Shown here piece by piece: positions 26,473 through 35,040 of a DNA stretch of 64,000 nt. The first letter of the stretch is position 1; every line of letters begins with the position of its first letter. Below the pieces are notes generated by a model. The model ran no database searches. It worked only from the letters and a program-made list of their open reading frames with translations, and was not told the origin of the DNA. Source of the stretch: Chloroflexi bacterium UBA4730. Its GTDB lineage: Bacteria > Chloroflexota > Limnocylindria > P2-11E. Location of the stretch: positions 118,592-182,591 of the forward strand of contig DHJC01000007.1 in assembly GCA_002404155.1 (NCBI GenBank), written 5' to 3'. The position numbers were made by a program, and so were the translations under genes.

Positions 26473-27201
26473 GTGATAGCCCGTGGATACCGAGGACCCG
26501 GCAGCACGAACCCGATGCTCCTCATCGCTCTCGGACTGCTCGTCCTCTATTTCCTCACCGGAGGCCTGCAGAGCCCCATCCAGAACGCGACGCGGGATCC
26601 GATCGCGTTCATCGCCTTCGTCGTCGCGATCATCCTCGGGATCACCGTGCACGAGTTCATGCATGCCTACGCAGCGCACCGGCTCGGCGACGACACCGGG
26701 CGGCTCATGGGCCGCATGACGCTCAACCCGTTGGCGCACTTCGACCTGTTCGGGACCGTGCTGCTCGTCGTAGCCGGCTTCGGGTACGGGAAGCCCGTGC
26801 CGTTCAACGAATCGCGGCTGCGGAGCTCCAGCTCCGTGGCCCTCGTGGCACTCGCGGGTCCGGCCGCGAACTTCGTGATCGCCGCGCTCTGCGCGATCCC
26901 GCTGCGGTTCGGCGCGGCCGATCCGTTCGGCGGCGCGTACACCGAGATCCTCGCGTTCGTCGTCTACTTCAACTGCGTGCTCGGGATCTTCAACCTCGTG
27001 CCGATCCCGCCGCTCGACGGATCGAACGTCGTCTATGGACTGCTCCCACCGCGGCAGCAGTACACGTGGCGTCAGTTCCAGCCCTACGGTCCGATGCTCC
27101 TCCTGCTGCTCCTCTTCGTCGGACAGCGGATCCTGTTCCAAATCGTGTTCGGCCCGGCCCAGTTGATCGCGAACTTCCTCGTCGGCACGCGACTGTTCTG
27201 A
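26473..27201 (+). CDS. Site-2-protease-type membrane metallopeptidase (M50)
   Basis: 242 residues, about six membrane segments. The zinc motif TVHEFMHAYAAHRLGD sits in one helix. The third ligand motif NLVPIPPLDG is in a later helix. This is the short rhomboid-like S2P form without a PDZ domain. Substrates are unknown, and no anti-sigma factor is adjacent. GTG 26473 is chosen from the -10 box spacing. ATG 26515 is an in-frame alternative. The stop overlaps the next ATG (TGATG). Confidence 0.88.
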   Translation: MIARGYRGPGSTNPMLLIALGLLVLYFLTGGLQSPIQNATRDPIAFIAFVVAIILGITVHEFMHAYAAHRLGDDTGRLMGRMTLNPLAHFDLFGTVLLVVAGFGYGKPVPFNESRLRSSSSVALVALAGPAANFVIAALCAIPLRFGAADPFGGAYTEILAFVVYFNCVLGIFNLVPIPPLDGSNVVYGLLPPRQQYTWRQFQPYGPMLLLLLLFVGQRILFQIVFGPAQLIANFLVGTRLF

Positions 27202-27605
27202 TGTTCGATCGCGCGAGGCAGACGCTTCGCGTGGTCGCCGCGGGTGCGGCGGCCGATGCCCGCCATGCCGAGCGGACCGCCGAGATCCTGCGCGTCCTCG
27301 GCGCGGACGAGGAGCTCGTGACCGCCGGCCTCCTCCACGACATCGCGAAGCCGCCCACCACGCAGCTGTGGCATCGCATTGCCGGCGTCCTGATCGCCCG
27401 GATCGCGCCCCGGGTGCGGCGTGAGCTGGCGCGAGGCAACTCGACCTTCGCGCGCTACCTCGACCACGCGCGGTTCGGCGCGGAGGAAGCCCGGCGGCGG
27501 GGCGCGTCGGATCGGGTCGTGTCCCTCATCGCCGGACATCACTCGCCGCCGCGGAGCGACGACGCGCGGCTCCTGGCGCGCGCCGATCACGAGGCGTTGC
27601 CGTGA
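27201..27605 (+). CDS. HD-domain phosphohydrolase
   Basis: 134 residues. The metal motif LLHDIAKPP (HD) and the downstream LIAGHHSPP and LARADHEA fit the HD superfamily. It lies between a membrane protease and scpA and shares start/stop bases with both. The substrate is unknown, and no second domain is present. A longer frame from 27066 lies inside the protease gene and was not used. Confidence 0.8.
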   Translation: MFDRARQTLRVVAAGAAADARHAERTAEILRVLGADEELVTAGLLHDIAKPPTTQLWHRIAGVLIARIAPRVRRELARGNSTFARYLDHARFGAEEARRRGASDRVVSLIAGHHSPPRSDDARLLARADHEALP

Positions 27606-28339
27606 TGCCCGTCGGCCCACGCCCACCGGACGTCGCGGTCGCGGGCTTCGAGGGTCCGCTCGATCTCCTGCTCGAGCTGGTCGAGGAGAAGCGACTCGAC
27701 ATCTTCACGGTGCCGCTCGGCGAACTCGCGGACGAATACCTCGCGCGCGTCCGCGCGATGGACCGGCTGCCCGCGGACGAGGTGTCGGCGTTCCTGTACA
27801 TCGCCTCGCGGCTCGTCCTGCTGAAGGCCCGGAGCCTCCTGCCATCGCTCTCGCCCACCGCGGAGGAGGACGAGGTCGACACCGAGGAGGAGCTGCGCCT
27901 TCGGCTCATCGAGTACGCGACGACCAAGGGCCGCGCCGCGGCGCTCGGCGACCGCATGCGCGCCGGCGAGCGCGCGTTCCACCGCGAGGGCGGGACCGTC
28001 GAGCTCCCGCCGAAGGGCGGTGATCCCGACGTGCTCGCCGCCGCATGGCTCAAGGTGCTCTCGCTCACCCGACGGACCGAAGAAGCGGTCGAGGTCCCCG
28101 GCGAGCGCTACTCCGTCGAGCAGCGCACAGTCGAGATCGAAGCGCTCATCGCCGAACAGCCGTCGGCCACGTTCGCTACGCTCCTCGGTGACCGGCCGAC
28201 GCTCGGCTACGCGATCGTGACGTTCATCGCGCTGCTCGACCTGTATCGGCGCCTGGTCATCGACATCACGCAGGACGAACTCTTTGGCGAGATCCGCGTC
28301 GAGCGGAAGGTCCGGCGGATGGAGGGGCTCAGCGAATGA
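27602..28339 (+). CDS. scpA: Segregation and condensation protein A (kleisin)
   Basis: 245 residues. The N-terminal SMC-head/neck binding segment reads GFEGPLDLLLELVEEKRLDIF, followed by YLARVRAM, LYIASRLVLLKARSLLPSL, and a C-terminal winged helix ending FGEIRVERK. It forms the condensin complex with Smc and ScpB. GTG 27602 overlaps the previous stop. ATG 27605 is the next codon and equally likely. It overlaps scpB by 4 nt. Confidence 0.93.
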   Translation: MMPVGPRPPDVAVAGFEGPLDLLLELVEEKRLDIFTVPLGELADEYLARVRAMDRLPADEVSAFLYIASRLVLLKARSLLPSLSPTAEEDEVDTEEELRLRLIEYATTKGRAAALGDRMRAGERAFHREGGTVELPPKGGDPDVLAAAWLKVLSLTRRTEEAVEVPGERYSVEQRTVEIEALIAEQPSATFATLLGDRPTLGYAIVTFIALLDLYRRLVIDITQDELFGEIRVERKVRRMEGLSE

Positions 28340-28872
28340 CGCGCTCGGTCATCGCCGCCGCCGTGGAGGCCGTGCTCTTCGTCGCCGAGAAGCCCGTGAG
28401 CCGCGCCGAGCTCGCGAAGACCGTCGGTGCGGGCACGAAAGCGGTCGGCGAGGCACTGGCGGAGCTCGACGAGTGGTACCAGGGCACCGGCCTGCGCCTG
28501 CAGCACGAGGACGACGATTGGCAGATCGTGACCGCACCGGAGCAGGCGCCGTTCGTCGCGACCTACTTGGGCGCCGATCGGCTGCGGCTCTCGACCGCGG
28601 CGCTGGAGACCCTCGCGGTGGTCGCGTACCGCCAGCCGGTCACGCGTGCCGAGGTCGAGTCGATCCGCGGCGTCAACTGCGACCAGACCATCTACACGCT
28701 CATGTCGCGGCGGCTCATCGCGGAGCTCGGACGTCGCGAGGCGCCGGGCAGCCCGTTCGAGTACGGCACGACCTGGGAGTTCCTCGAGTGCTTCGGCCTC
28801 ACCTCGCTCGGCGCCCTTCCCACGGTCCTATCGCCGGACGGCGTCCGCAGCGACGAGGCGGTGACCAATTGA
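28336..28872 (+). CDS. scpB: Segregation and condensation protein B
   Basis: 178 residues with two winged helices: VEAVLFVAEKPVSRAELAK, then LSTAALETLAVVAYRQPVTRAEVESIRGVN, then LITEL-like RLIAELGRREAPGSPFEYGTT. It dimerises on ScpA in the Smc complex. ATG 28336 overlaps the scpA stop. Confidence 0.93.
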   Translation: MTRSVIAAAVEAVLFVAEKPVSRAELAKTVGAGTKAVGEALAELDEWYQGTGLRLQHEDDDWQIVTAPEQAPFVATYLGADRLRLSTAALETLAVVAYRQPVTRAEVESIRGVNCDQTIYTLMSRRLIAELGRREAPGSPFEYGTTWEFLECFGLTSLGALPTVLSPDGVRSDEAVTN

Positions 28873-29696
28873 CCGGGGCTCCGTGGCGAGGGGCTCGGCC
28901 GGCGCGGGCGACGCCCGGGCCGACCGGACGGGCCGCACGAAAGGACGGCGCCGCAGCGAGAGCGCACAAGGTGCTCTCCGAGCGAGGCATCGCGTCACGC
29001 CGCCACGCCGAGCAGCTCATCGCCGCCGGACGGGTCACGAGTCGCGGCCGCCGCATCACGATCGGCGAGAAGGTCGCGCCTGACGCACCGCTCGAAGTGG
29101 ATGGCGCGCGTGCCGCGACCGCCGTCGCGCACCGGTACGTCCTGTTGAACAAGCCGGCCGGCATCGTCTCCACGGCGCGGGACGAGCGCGGGCGACCGAC
29201 GGTGGTGTCGCTGGTCGGTGCGCGCGAGCGGCTCTACCCCGTCGGGCGCCTCGATGCGGATTCGGAAGGTCTCCTGTTCCTCACGAACGACGGGGCCTGG
29301 GCCGAACGGGTCCTGCACCCGCGGTTCGGGCACGAGCGCGAGTACGAGGTGGACCTGCAGCCCGAGCCCACGGACGAGCAGCTCTCTGCGCTGCGCCGCG
29401 GCGTCCGGCTCGATGAAGGCGTCGGCAAGGTGTATGAGCTCCGGGTCGTCGCGCCGGGGCGGGTGCGCCTCGTCCTGCGGACCGGGTGGAAGCGCCAGGT
29501 GCGACGGATGTTCGCCGCGGTCGGACTTCGCGTGACGCGCCTCCGTCGCGTGCGGATGGGTCCGCTGGTCCTCGGAGGGCTGCCGCTCGGCAAGTGGCGC
29601 GAGCTGACGAACAAGGAGATCAGCGCCCTTCGTTTGAAGGGGGCTCGGCCGGGGCGGGCAACGCCCGGCCCGGCCGCACGACGGACGAATCGCTAG
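28869..29696 (+). CDS. rluB: RluB/RsuA-family pseudouridine synthase
   Basis: About 275 residues from a TTG that overlaps the scpB stop (TTGA). It has an S4 domain (HKVLSERGIASRRHAEQLI), a catalytic domain with GRLDADSEGLLFLTNDG (catalytic Asp), LNKPAGIVST and the closing GKWRELTNKEISAL. It modifies uridine in 23S or 16S rRNA. Both termini carry a similar basic GARP(A/G)RATPGP tail encoded by the same GC-rich hairpin sequence, which looks like a REP-type insertion into coding ends. Confidence 0.9.
   Translation: MTGAPWRGARPARATPGPTGRAARKDGAAARAHKVLSERGIASRRHAEQLIAAGRVTSRGRRITIGEKVAPDAPLEVDGARAATAVAHRYVLLNKPAGIVSTARDERGRPTVVSLVGARERLYPVGRLDADSEGLLFLTNDGAWAERVLHPRFGHEREYEVDLQPEPTDEQLSALRRGVRLDEGVGKVYELRVVAPGRVRLVLRTGWKRQVRRMFAAVGLRVTRLRRVRMGPLVLGGLPLGKWRELTNKEISALRLKGARPGRATPGPAARRTNR
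28890..28936 (+). repeat. GC-rich hairpin repeat, copy 1 (N-terminal end of rluB)
   Basis: The stretch starting GGGGCTCGGCCGG and containing CGGGC-GACGCCCG is repeated with few changes at 29640-29682. It can fold on itself. It sits between the start codon and the S4 domain of rluB, where protein sequence is not conserved. Confidence 0.5.
29640..29682 (+). repeat. GC-rich hairpin repeat, copy 2 (C-terminal end of rluB)
   Basis: The second copy again begins GGGGCTCGGCCGG and has CGGGC-AAC-GCCCG at its centre. It encodes the last residues of RluB. Confidence 0.5.
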
Positions 29697-29701
29697 TGGC
29701 A

Positions 29702-30376
29702 ATGCCACGGACCGTCGCGATCGACGGACCCGCGGGGGCGGGGAAGAGCACCATCGGCGCCCTCGTCGCGGAGCGCTTGGGCTATCTGTTCCTCGACACC
29801 GGTGCGATGTACCGCGCGGTCGCGCTCGCCGCGATGCGCCGCGGGATCGATCCGGACGACGGTGAGAAGCTGAGCGACCTCGTGACGACGGTGCGGATCA
29901 TGATCGGGCCACCGACGAAGCAGGACGGCCGGGCGTACACCGTCCTGCTCGACGGCAATGACGTCACCTGGGAGATCCGCTCCGCGGACATCGATCGCAT
30001 CGTGTCGCAGGTCGCACGGGTATCAGGCGTCCGCGACGCCATGGTCGAGCAGCAGCGATCGCTCGCCGGCACGGGCCGGGTGGTCATGGTCGGACGTGAC
30101 ATCGGCACGGTCGTGCTGCCGGATGCCGAACGGAAGATCTTCCTCACGGCGTCCGCTGGCGAGCGTGCGCGCCGCCGGGAAGAGGAGCTGGCGTCACGCG
30201 GCGAGCGCCGGCCGCGGCACGAGCTGCTCCATGAGATCCTGCGGCGCGATCAGCTCGACACCGAACGCCCGGTCTCGCCGCTCAGGGCGGCCGACGACGC
30301 GATCGTCGTGCCGACCGATGGCCTCGCCGTGCGCGAGGCCCTCGACAAGGTGCTGGCGGCGATCCAACGGGCCTGA
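29702..30376 (+). CDS. cmk: (d)CMP kinase
   Basis: 224 residues. It phosphorylates CMP/dCMP. P-loop IDGPAGAGKST, the CMP site LDTGAMYRAVAL, DITWEIRS-like DVTWEIRSADID, GRDIGTVVLPDAERKIFLTA and the LID RREEEL are all present. The GTG at 29696, which overlaps the rluB stop, is an in-frame alternative two codons upstream. Confidence 0.95.
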   Translation: MPRTVAIDGPAGAGKSTIGALVAERLGYLFLDTGAMYRAVALAAMRRGIDPDDGEKLSDLVTTVRIMIGPPTKQDGRAYTVLLDGNDVTWEIRSADIDRIVSQVARVSGVRDAMVEQQRSLAGTGRVVMVGRDIGTVVLPDAERKIFLTASAGERARRREEELASRGERRPRHELLHEILRRDQLDTERPVSPLRAADDAIVVPTDGLAVREALDKVLAAIQRA

Positions 30377-30474
30377 TCGGTCTGCTCGGGGATCCGCTCT
30401 GGCCGCAGCGGCGCCTGTGGGTCTGGCAGTCGCTGTTCCCGACGGTCCGCACGCTCGCGCTGCTCCTGTTCCCG

Positions 30475-31044
30475 ATGACGCTCGACGGCCGCGAGCGCAT
30501 CCCGACGCACGGCCCGTACATCGTGGTCGCCAACCACGTGAACTGGAAGGATCCGCCGGCCATCGAGTTCAGCTTCGGCGTGGCCATCCGCTTCATGGCG
30601 AAGATCGAAGCGTTCCGGATCGTCTTCCTCGGCGGGCTGCTGCGCGGCATCGGGTGCTTTCCGGTCCGCCGCGGTGAGGGCGATCGCCGCGCCGTCGTCA
30701 CCTGCCTGCACGTGCTCCGAGCCGGCAACCCGCTCGGCTTCTTCCCCGAGGGCACCAGGAGCCGCGAGCGAAAGCTCGGACGCGCGCAACCGGGCATCGC
30801 GTTCCTGGCACTCCGATCCGACGCGCCGATCGTGCCGGTCGGCGTCACGGGCACAGCCGACGCGAAGCTCTTCCGGTCGGACATCCGCGTGCGCGTCGGC
30901 GAGCCGTTCCGCGCGAGCGAGCTACCCGAAGCCGCGACGCGCGACGAGCAAGCGATCGCCGACGCGATCATGCGTCGCGTCGCAGCGCTCCTGCCCGAGG
31001 AGATGCGTGGGTATTACTCCGATGCGGTCCACGAGCCCACGTAG
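30475..31044 (+). CDS. plsC: 1-acylglycerol-3-phosphate acyltransferase (PlsC-like)
   Basis: It acylates lysophosphatidate. NHVNWKDPP matches the NHxxxxD catalytic motif, FFPEGTRSR is the phosphate-binding motif, and VPVGVTGT closes the site. From ATG 30475 the protein has 189 residues, but the open frame continues upstream to the cmk stop. It would encode a plausible membrane segment (VWQSLFPTVRTLALLLFPM). No ATG, GTG or TTG exists there, and a CTG at 30373 overlaps the cmk stop. The true start may therefore be CTG. Confidence 0.85.
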   Translation: MTLDGRERIPTHGPYIVVANHVNWKDPPAIEFSFGVAIRFMAKIEAFRIVFLGGLLRGIGCFPVRRGEGDRRAVVTCLHVLRAGNPLGFFPEGTRSRERKLGRAQPGIAFLALRSDAPIVPVGVTGTADAKLFRSDIRVRVGEPFRASELPEAATRDEQAIADAIMRRVAALLPEEMRGYYSDAVHEPT

Positions 31045-31049
31045 GCCCG

Positions 31050-31055
31050 TACACT
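31050..31055 (+). promoter_or_regulatory. -10 box TACACT for ispH, leaderless
   Basis: TACACT ends 7 nt before ATG 31063. There is no Shine-Dalgarno in the 18 nt after the plsC stop. Confidence 0.55.
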
Positions 31056-31062
31056 TGTTCAG

Positions 31063-31899
31063 ATGGAAGTCCTCCTCGCGCGCGAGAACGGGTTCTGTTT
31101 CGGGGTCAAGAAAGCCGTCGAGCTGACCGAGGCGGCCGCCGAATCCGGCAGGCCCGTGTTCAACCTCGGCCAGGTCGTGCACAACCCGAAGATCAGCGAG
31201 CGACTGGCCGCGCGCGGCGTGAAGGTGATCAAGGACCCGGCCGAGGCCGAGACGGGCATCGTCGTCATCCGCGCGCACGGCGTGCCGCCGGCGGTTCGCG
31301 CGAGCATCGAAGAGCACGGCCTCGAGTGCATCGACGCGACCTGCTCGCTCGTTCTGCGGGCGCAGCGGTTCACGAAGCAGCTCGCCGATGAGGGGTACCG
31401 GGTGATCATCCTCGGCACGCCCGAGCACCCCGAGGTCGTCGGCCTGGTGGGGTTCGCGGGCCCCGACCACACGATCGTCGAGACGAAGGCCGAGTGGGAG
31501 CGGCTCCCGAAGATGAGGAAGGCCGGCGTCGTCTCGCAGTCGACGCAGCCACCGTGGGCGTTCAAAGAGCTCGTGAGCCACGTCGCCGAGATCAGCCAGG
31601 AGATGAAGGTCTTCAACACCGTCTGCCCGGTGACGATCAAGCGCCAGAACGCCGCAGCGGAGCTCGCGGGCGAGACGGACGTGATCCTCGTCGTCGGCGG
31701 CAAGAACTCGGCCAATACGCGCGAGCTCGTGAATCTCGCGCGGATGCAGGGCAAGACCGCGTACCACATCGAGCACTCGACGGAGCTCGAGCGCTCGTGG
31801 CTCGAGGGCAAAGAGCGCGTCGGCCTCATCGGCGGCTGCTCGACGCCGATGGAGACGCTGCTCGAAGTGAAGGAGCGCGCCGAAGCGCTGGCGGGCTAG
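31063..31899 (+). CDS. ispH: 4-hydroxy-3-methylbut-2-enyl diphosphate reductase
   Basis: 278 residues. This is the last enzyme of the MEP isoprenoid pathway, an Fe-S protein. The three cluster cysteines are at about C12 (ENGFCFGVKKA), C94 (DATCSLV) and C188 (NTVCPVT). HNPKI, the catalytic Glu region VSQSTQP and GGKNSANT are conserved. The next gene der starts directly after the stop. A leaderless promoter precedes it, so it heads the ispH-der-plsY-gpsA unit. Confidence 0.95.
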   Translation: MEVLLARENGFCFGVKKAVELTEAAAESGRPVFNLGQVVHNPKISERLAARGVKVIKDPAEAETGIVVIRAHGVPPAVRASIEEHGLECIDATCSLVLRAQRFTKQLADEGYRVIILGTPEHPEVVGLVGFAGPDHTIVETKAEWERLPKMRKAGVVSQSTQPPWAFKELVSHVAEISQEMKVFNTVCPVTIKRQNAAAELAGETDVILVVGGKNSANTRELVNLARMQGKTAYHIEHSTELERSWLEGKERVGLIGGCSTPMETLLEVKERAEALAG

Positions 31900-33213
31900 A
31901 TGGCGCGTGCGGTCGTCGCCATCGTCGGCCGTCCGAACGTCGGGAAATCCACCCTGTTCAACCGGCTCGTCGGCGAGCGCGTCGCCATCGTCGAGGATCT
32001 TCCCGGCACGACTCGCGATCGGATCTACGCGACCGCCGATTGGCGCGGTCGTGAGTTCGCGCTCGTCGACACCGGCGGCCTGGATGACCCGAAGGCCGGA
32101 GCGATGGAAGCGGCGGTGCGCGCGCAGGCGGAAACGGCGATCGACGAAGCCGACGTCGTCCTGTTCATCGTCGACGCGAAGACCGGCATCCTCCCGGTCG
32201 AGCACGATGTCGCCGACCGGCTCAGGCGAAGCCGGAAGCCGGTGCTCATCGTCGCGAACAAGAGCGACTCGTGGCGAGGTGAGGCCCAGGCCGCGGAGTT
32301 CTACGCACTCGGCCTCGGCGACGTCCACACCGTGTCGGCGCTCCAGGGCACCGGCACCGGCGATCTCCTCGACGCGGTCGTCGCCGCGCTGCCGCAGGAG
32401 GAGGTCGCCGAGGAGGACTACGCCGCGAAGGTCGCGATCATCGGCCGGCCGAACGTCGGCAAGTCCAGCTTCCTGAACACGCTCGTCGGATCGGAGCGCG
32501 CCGTCGTGAGCGAGATTCCCGGTACGACGCGCGACACCGTCGACACGGCCATCGAGCGGGACGGCAAACGGATCCTCCTCGTGGATACCGCGGGGATCCG
32601 GCGCCGCGGGAGTATCGCCCACGGCATCGAGCAGTACGCGCTCCTCCGCACCGTGCGCGCGATCGAGCGCGCCGACGTCGCGATCCTCCTCATCGACGCC
32701 CTCGAGGGGATCGTTGATCAGGACGTGCACAACGCCGGCTATGCGCTCGAAGCCGGCGTGGGGCTGGTGCTCGCCATCAACAAGTGGGATGCTGTCGACC
32801 GCGGCATGGAGACGACCGAACGTTTCAGGGCCGACGTGGCGCGCGAGTTCCACTTCGCGCCCTGGATGACGAGCCACTTCACTTCCGCGAAGAGCGGCCG
32901 CAACGTCCCCGAGACGCTCGCGGACGCCGTCCGCGTCGTGGAGAGCCGCCATACCCACGTGTCGACCGCGGACCTGCATCGGATCCTGGTCGATGCGATC
33001 GGCTCGCACCCGCCGCCGACGGTGCGCGGGAAAGAGGTCCGCTTCCACCACGTGACCCAGGCTGACGCACGGCTCCCGACGTTCGTGTTCTTCGTGGATC
33101 GACCCGACCTCGTGCACTTCTCGTATCAGCGGTACCTCGAGAACAAGCTGCGCGAGCGCTTCCCGTTCCCAGGTACGCCGATCAAGCTCCAGTTCCGCGG
33201 AGCCCGCGACTGA
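31900..33213 (+). CDS. der: Ribosome-associated GTPase Der (EngA)
   Basis: 437 residues. It has two tandem G domains (GRPNVGKSTLFN ... DTGG ... NKSD; GRPNVGKSSFLN ... DTAGIRRRG ... NKWD) and a C-terminal KH-like domain (HTHVSTADLHRIL...). It acts in 50S assembly. ATG 31900 follows the ispH stop at once. The stop overlaps the plsY ATG. Confidence 0.95.
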   Translation: MARAVVAIVGRPNVGKSTLFNRLVGERVAIVEDLPGTTRDRIYATADWRGREFALVDTGGLDDPKAGAMEAAVRAQAETAIDEADVVLFIVDAKTGILPVEHDVADRLRRSRKPVLIVANKSDSWRGEAQAAEFYALGLGDVHTVSALQGTGTGDLLDAVVAALPQEEVAEEDYAAKVAIIGRPNVGKSSFLNTLVGSERAVVSEIPGTTRDTVDTAIERDGKRILLVDTAGIRRRGSIAHGIEQYALLRTVRAIERADVAILLIDALEGIVDQDVHNAGYALEAGVGLVLAINKWDAVDRGMETTERFRADVAREFHFAPWMTSHFTSAKSGRNVPETLADAVRVVESRHTHVSTADLHRILVDAIGSHPPPTVRGKEVRFHHVTQADARLPTFVFFVDRPDLVHFSYQRYLENKLRERFPFPGTPIKLQFRGARD

Positions 33214-33857
33214 TGGATCTCGTCCGCATCGTCGCGTCCGGCCTCATCGGGTACGGGATCGGCTCGATCTCGAGCGGTTACTTCGTCGGCCGGATGTACC
33301 GCAACGTCGACCTCCGGACCATTGGATCCGGCTCGACCGGTGCGACGAACACGTTCCGCGCGCTCGGGCTTGGGGCCGCGCTGCTCGTCGCGCTCCTGGA
33401 CATCCTGAAGGGCGCGGTGTCCGTGTGGATCGCGTCCGCGATCGTGAGCGCGCCCGCCGACGAGCGGACGATCGCGACCGCCGTCGCGGCGGTGGCCGCG
33501 GTGGCCGGCCACTGCTGGCCGGCGTTCCTCGAGGGCCGGGGCGGCCGCGGCGTCGCGACCGGGTTCGGGGCGCTGCTATTCATCGCGACACCCGCATGGC
33601 TCGGCTCCGTCGTCGCCTTCATGCTCGCGCTCGCGATCACCCGCATGGTGAGCGTCGGCTCCCTCGCGGCCGTCGCGGGGGCGGTCATCGGCTATGCGAT
33701 CTTCGTCTTCGCCGGGTACCTGTCGTTCCACTGGGCCGTGCTCGGCTTCATCCTCATCGCCGGCTCGATCGTGACGTTCCGCCACCGCGCGAACATCGCA
33801 CGGATCGTTCGCGGCAAAGAGCCGCGTGTTGGACGACACCGATCCCCCTCGACGTAG
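33213..33857 (+). CDS. plsY: Acyl-phosphate:glycerol-3-phosphate acyltransferase PlsY
   Basis: 214 residues, about five membrane segments. Family motifs are GSISSGYFVGR near the N-terminus, DLRTIGSGSTGATNTFRALG, AGHCWPAFLEGRGGRGVATGFG and SVGSLAAV. It starts phospholipid synthesis by making lysophosphatidate. With gpsA it covers both glycerol-3-phosphate steps, and plsC lies two genes upstream. Confidence 0.93.
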   Translation: MDLVRIVASGLIGYGIGSISSGYFVGRMYRNVDLRTIGSGSTGATNTFRALGLGAALLVALLDILKGAVSVWIASAIVSAPADERTIATAVAAVAAVAGHCWPAFLEGRGGRGVATGFGALLFIATPAWLGSVVAFMLALAITRMVSVGSLAAVAGAVIGYAIFVFAGYLSFHWAVLGFILIAGSIVTFRHRANIARIVRGKEPRVGRHRSPST

Positions 33858-34906
33858 CCGTCCTCCAGGCGGGATCCTGGGGAACGACCCTGGCGACGAT
33901 CCTCGCCCGGGACGGCGGCCGCTCCGTCGTGCTGTGGACCCGCGACCCCGCGCGGGCGAACGAGATCGCGGCGCGTCGCGAGAACGGCCGGTACCTGCCG
34001 GGCGTGACCATCCCCAATAGCGTCGTGATCACGGACGATCTCGAGCGCGCGATGCGCGCGGACGCGATCGTCGTCGCTGCGCCCGCCCAGGGCGTCCGCG
34101 AGCTGCGTGACCGCCTGGCCCCGCTCCTCCGGCCATCGCACCGGCTGTGCTCGGCGACGAAGGGCCTCACGCCCGACGATTCGCGCCGGATGAGCGAGCT
34201 CTGGGGCGACGTGATGCCCGCGTCGAGCATCGCGGTCCTCTCCGGACCGAACATCTCACGTGAGATCGCGGCCGGGCTGCCCGCCCCCACGGTGATCGCC
34301 TCGACCGATCGCGAGACCGCGAAGATGTTCCAGTCGCTGCTCGGCACGCCGATGTTCCGCGCGTACACGAACGACGACGTGGTCGGCGTCGAGCTGTGCG
34401 GCGCGCTCAAGAACATCATCGCCCTCGGCGCCGGGGCGATCGATGGCATGGGCTATGGGGTGAACGCGAAGGCGGGCTTCATGACCCGCGGGCTCGCCGA
34501 GATTGCCCGGTACGCCTTCGCCAGCGGCGCGAACCCGCTCACGTGCGCCGGCCTCGCCGGCTTCGGGGACCTCATCGCGACGTGCACGAGCGCGCACTCG
34601 CGGAACCGCACCGTGGGGGAGCAGCTCGCAAAGGGCGCGACGATCGCTGATATCAAGGGTCGCCTCGGAGGCCAGGTCGCCGAAGGGATCGGCACGACCG
34701 AAGCGGTGCACGCGATCGCGGCGGCGAAGGGCGTCGACATGCCGATCGCGGCCGAGACCTACCGCGTGCTGTTTGAAGGGAAGCCGGTCCGTGAGGCCAT
34801 GCGCGGTTTGATGGAACGGGAGCGCGGCGAGGAGCTCTCGGGGCCGCTCGCTGAGGTCTCGCGGCTCCTCCGCGTCACCACGGGAGACGCTCGGCGGCCT
34901 GACTGA
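33842..34906 (+). CDS. gpsA: Glycerol-3-phosphate dehydrogenase [NAD(P)+], start region frameshifted
   Basis: About 355 residues. It reduces DHAP to sn-glycerol-3-phosphate. It carries the Rossmann VAVLQAGSWGTTLA (usual L-G-A-G, here L-Q-A-G), CSATKGLT, LSGPNISREIAAGLPAPT, the catalytic Lys in CGALKNIIALGAG, and GLAGFGDLIATC and RNRTVG. No ATG/GTG/TTG exists in frame before the Rossmann strand. GTG 33826 in the neighbouring frame encodes a sensible start if one C of the CCCCC run at 33844-33848 is removed. A homopolymer indel is therefore likely. The start coordinate given is approximate. Confidence 0.88.
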   Translation: MPLDVAVLQAGSWGTTLATILARDGGRSVVLWTRDPARANEIAARRENGRYLPGVTIPNSVVITDDLERAMRADAIVVAAPAQGVRELRDRLAPLLRPSHRLCSATKGLTPDDSRRMSELWGDVMPASSIAVLSGPNISREIAAGLPAPTVIASTDRETAKMFQSLLGTPMFRAYTNDDVVGVELCGALKNIIALGAGAIDGMGYGVNAKAGFMTRGLAEIARYAFASGANPLTCAGLAGFGDLIATCTSAHSRNRTVGEQLAKGATIADIKGRLGGQVAEGIGTTEAVHAIAAAKGVDMPIAAETYRVLFEGKPVREAMRGLMERERGEELSGPLAEVSRLLRVTTGDARRPD

Positions 34907-35040
34907 CGAGCACCTGGGCTTGGCCTCCAGCGGCGCGGCCGCAATGTGCGCGTCGAGCGGCGTCGGACCGGCGCCGACCGCGATCAGTTCGCTCTCCATT
35001 TCGGTCGCCTCACTTCCGTTCGTGCTGCCCGTGATTCACG

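Noticed and set aside
24133..27141. 1002-codon open frame on the minus strand opposite nadK, punA, pdp and M50
   Set aside because: Typical antisense shadow in GC-rich DNA. It has Arg/Glu/Asp/Gly-biased text without domains, while the plus strand encodes four clear enzymes.
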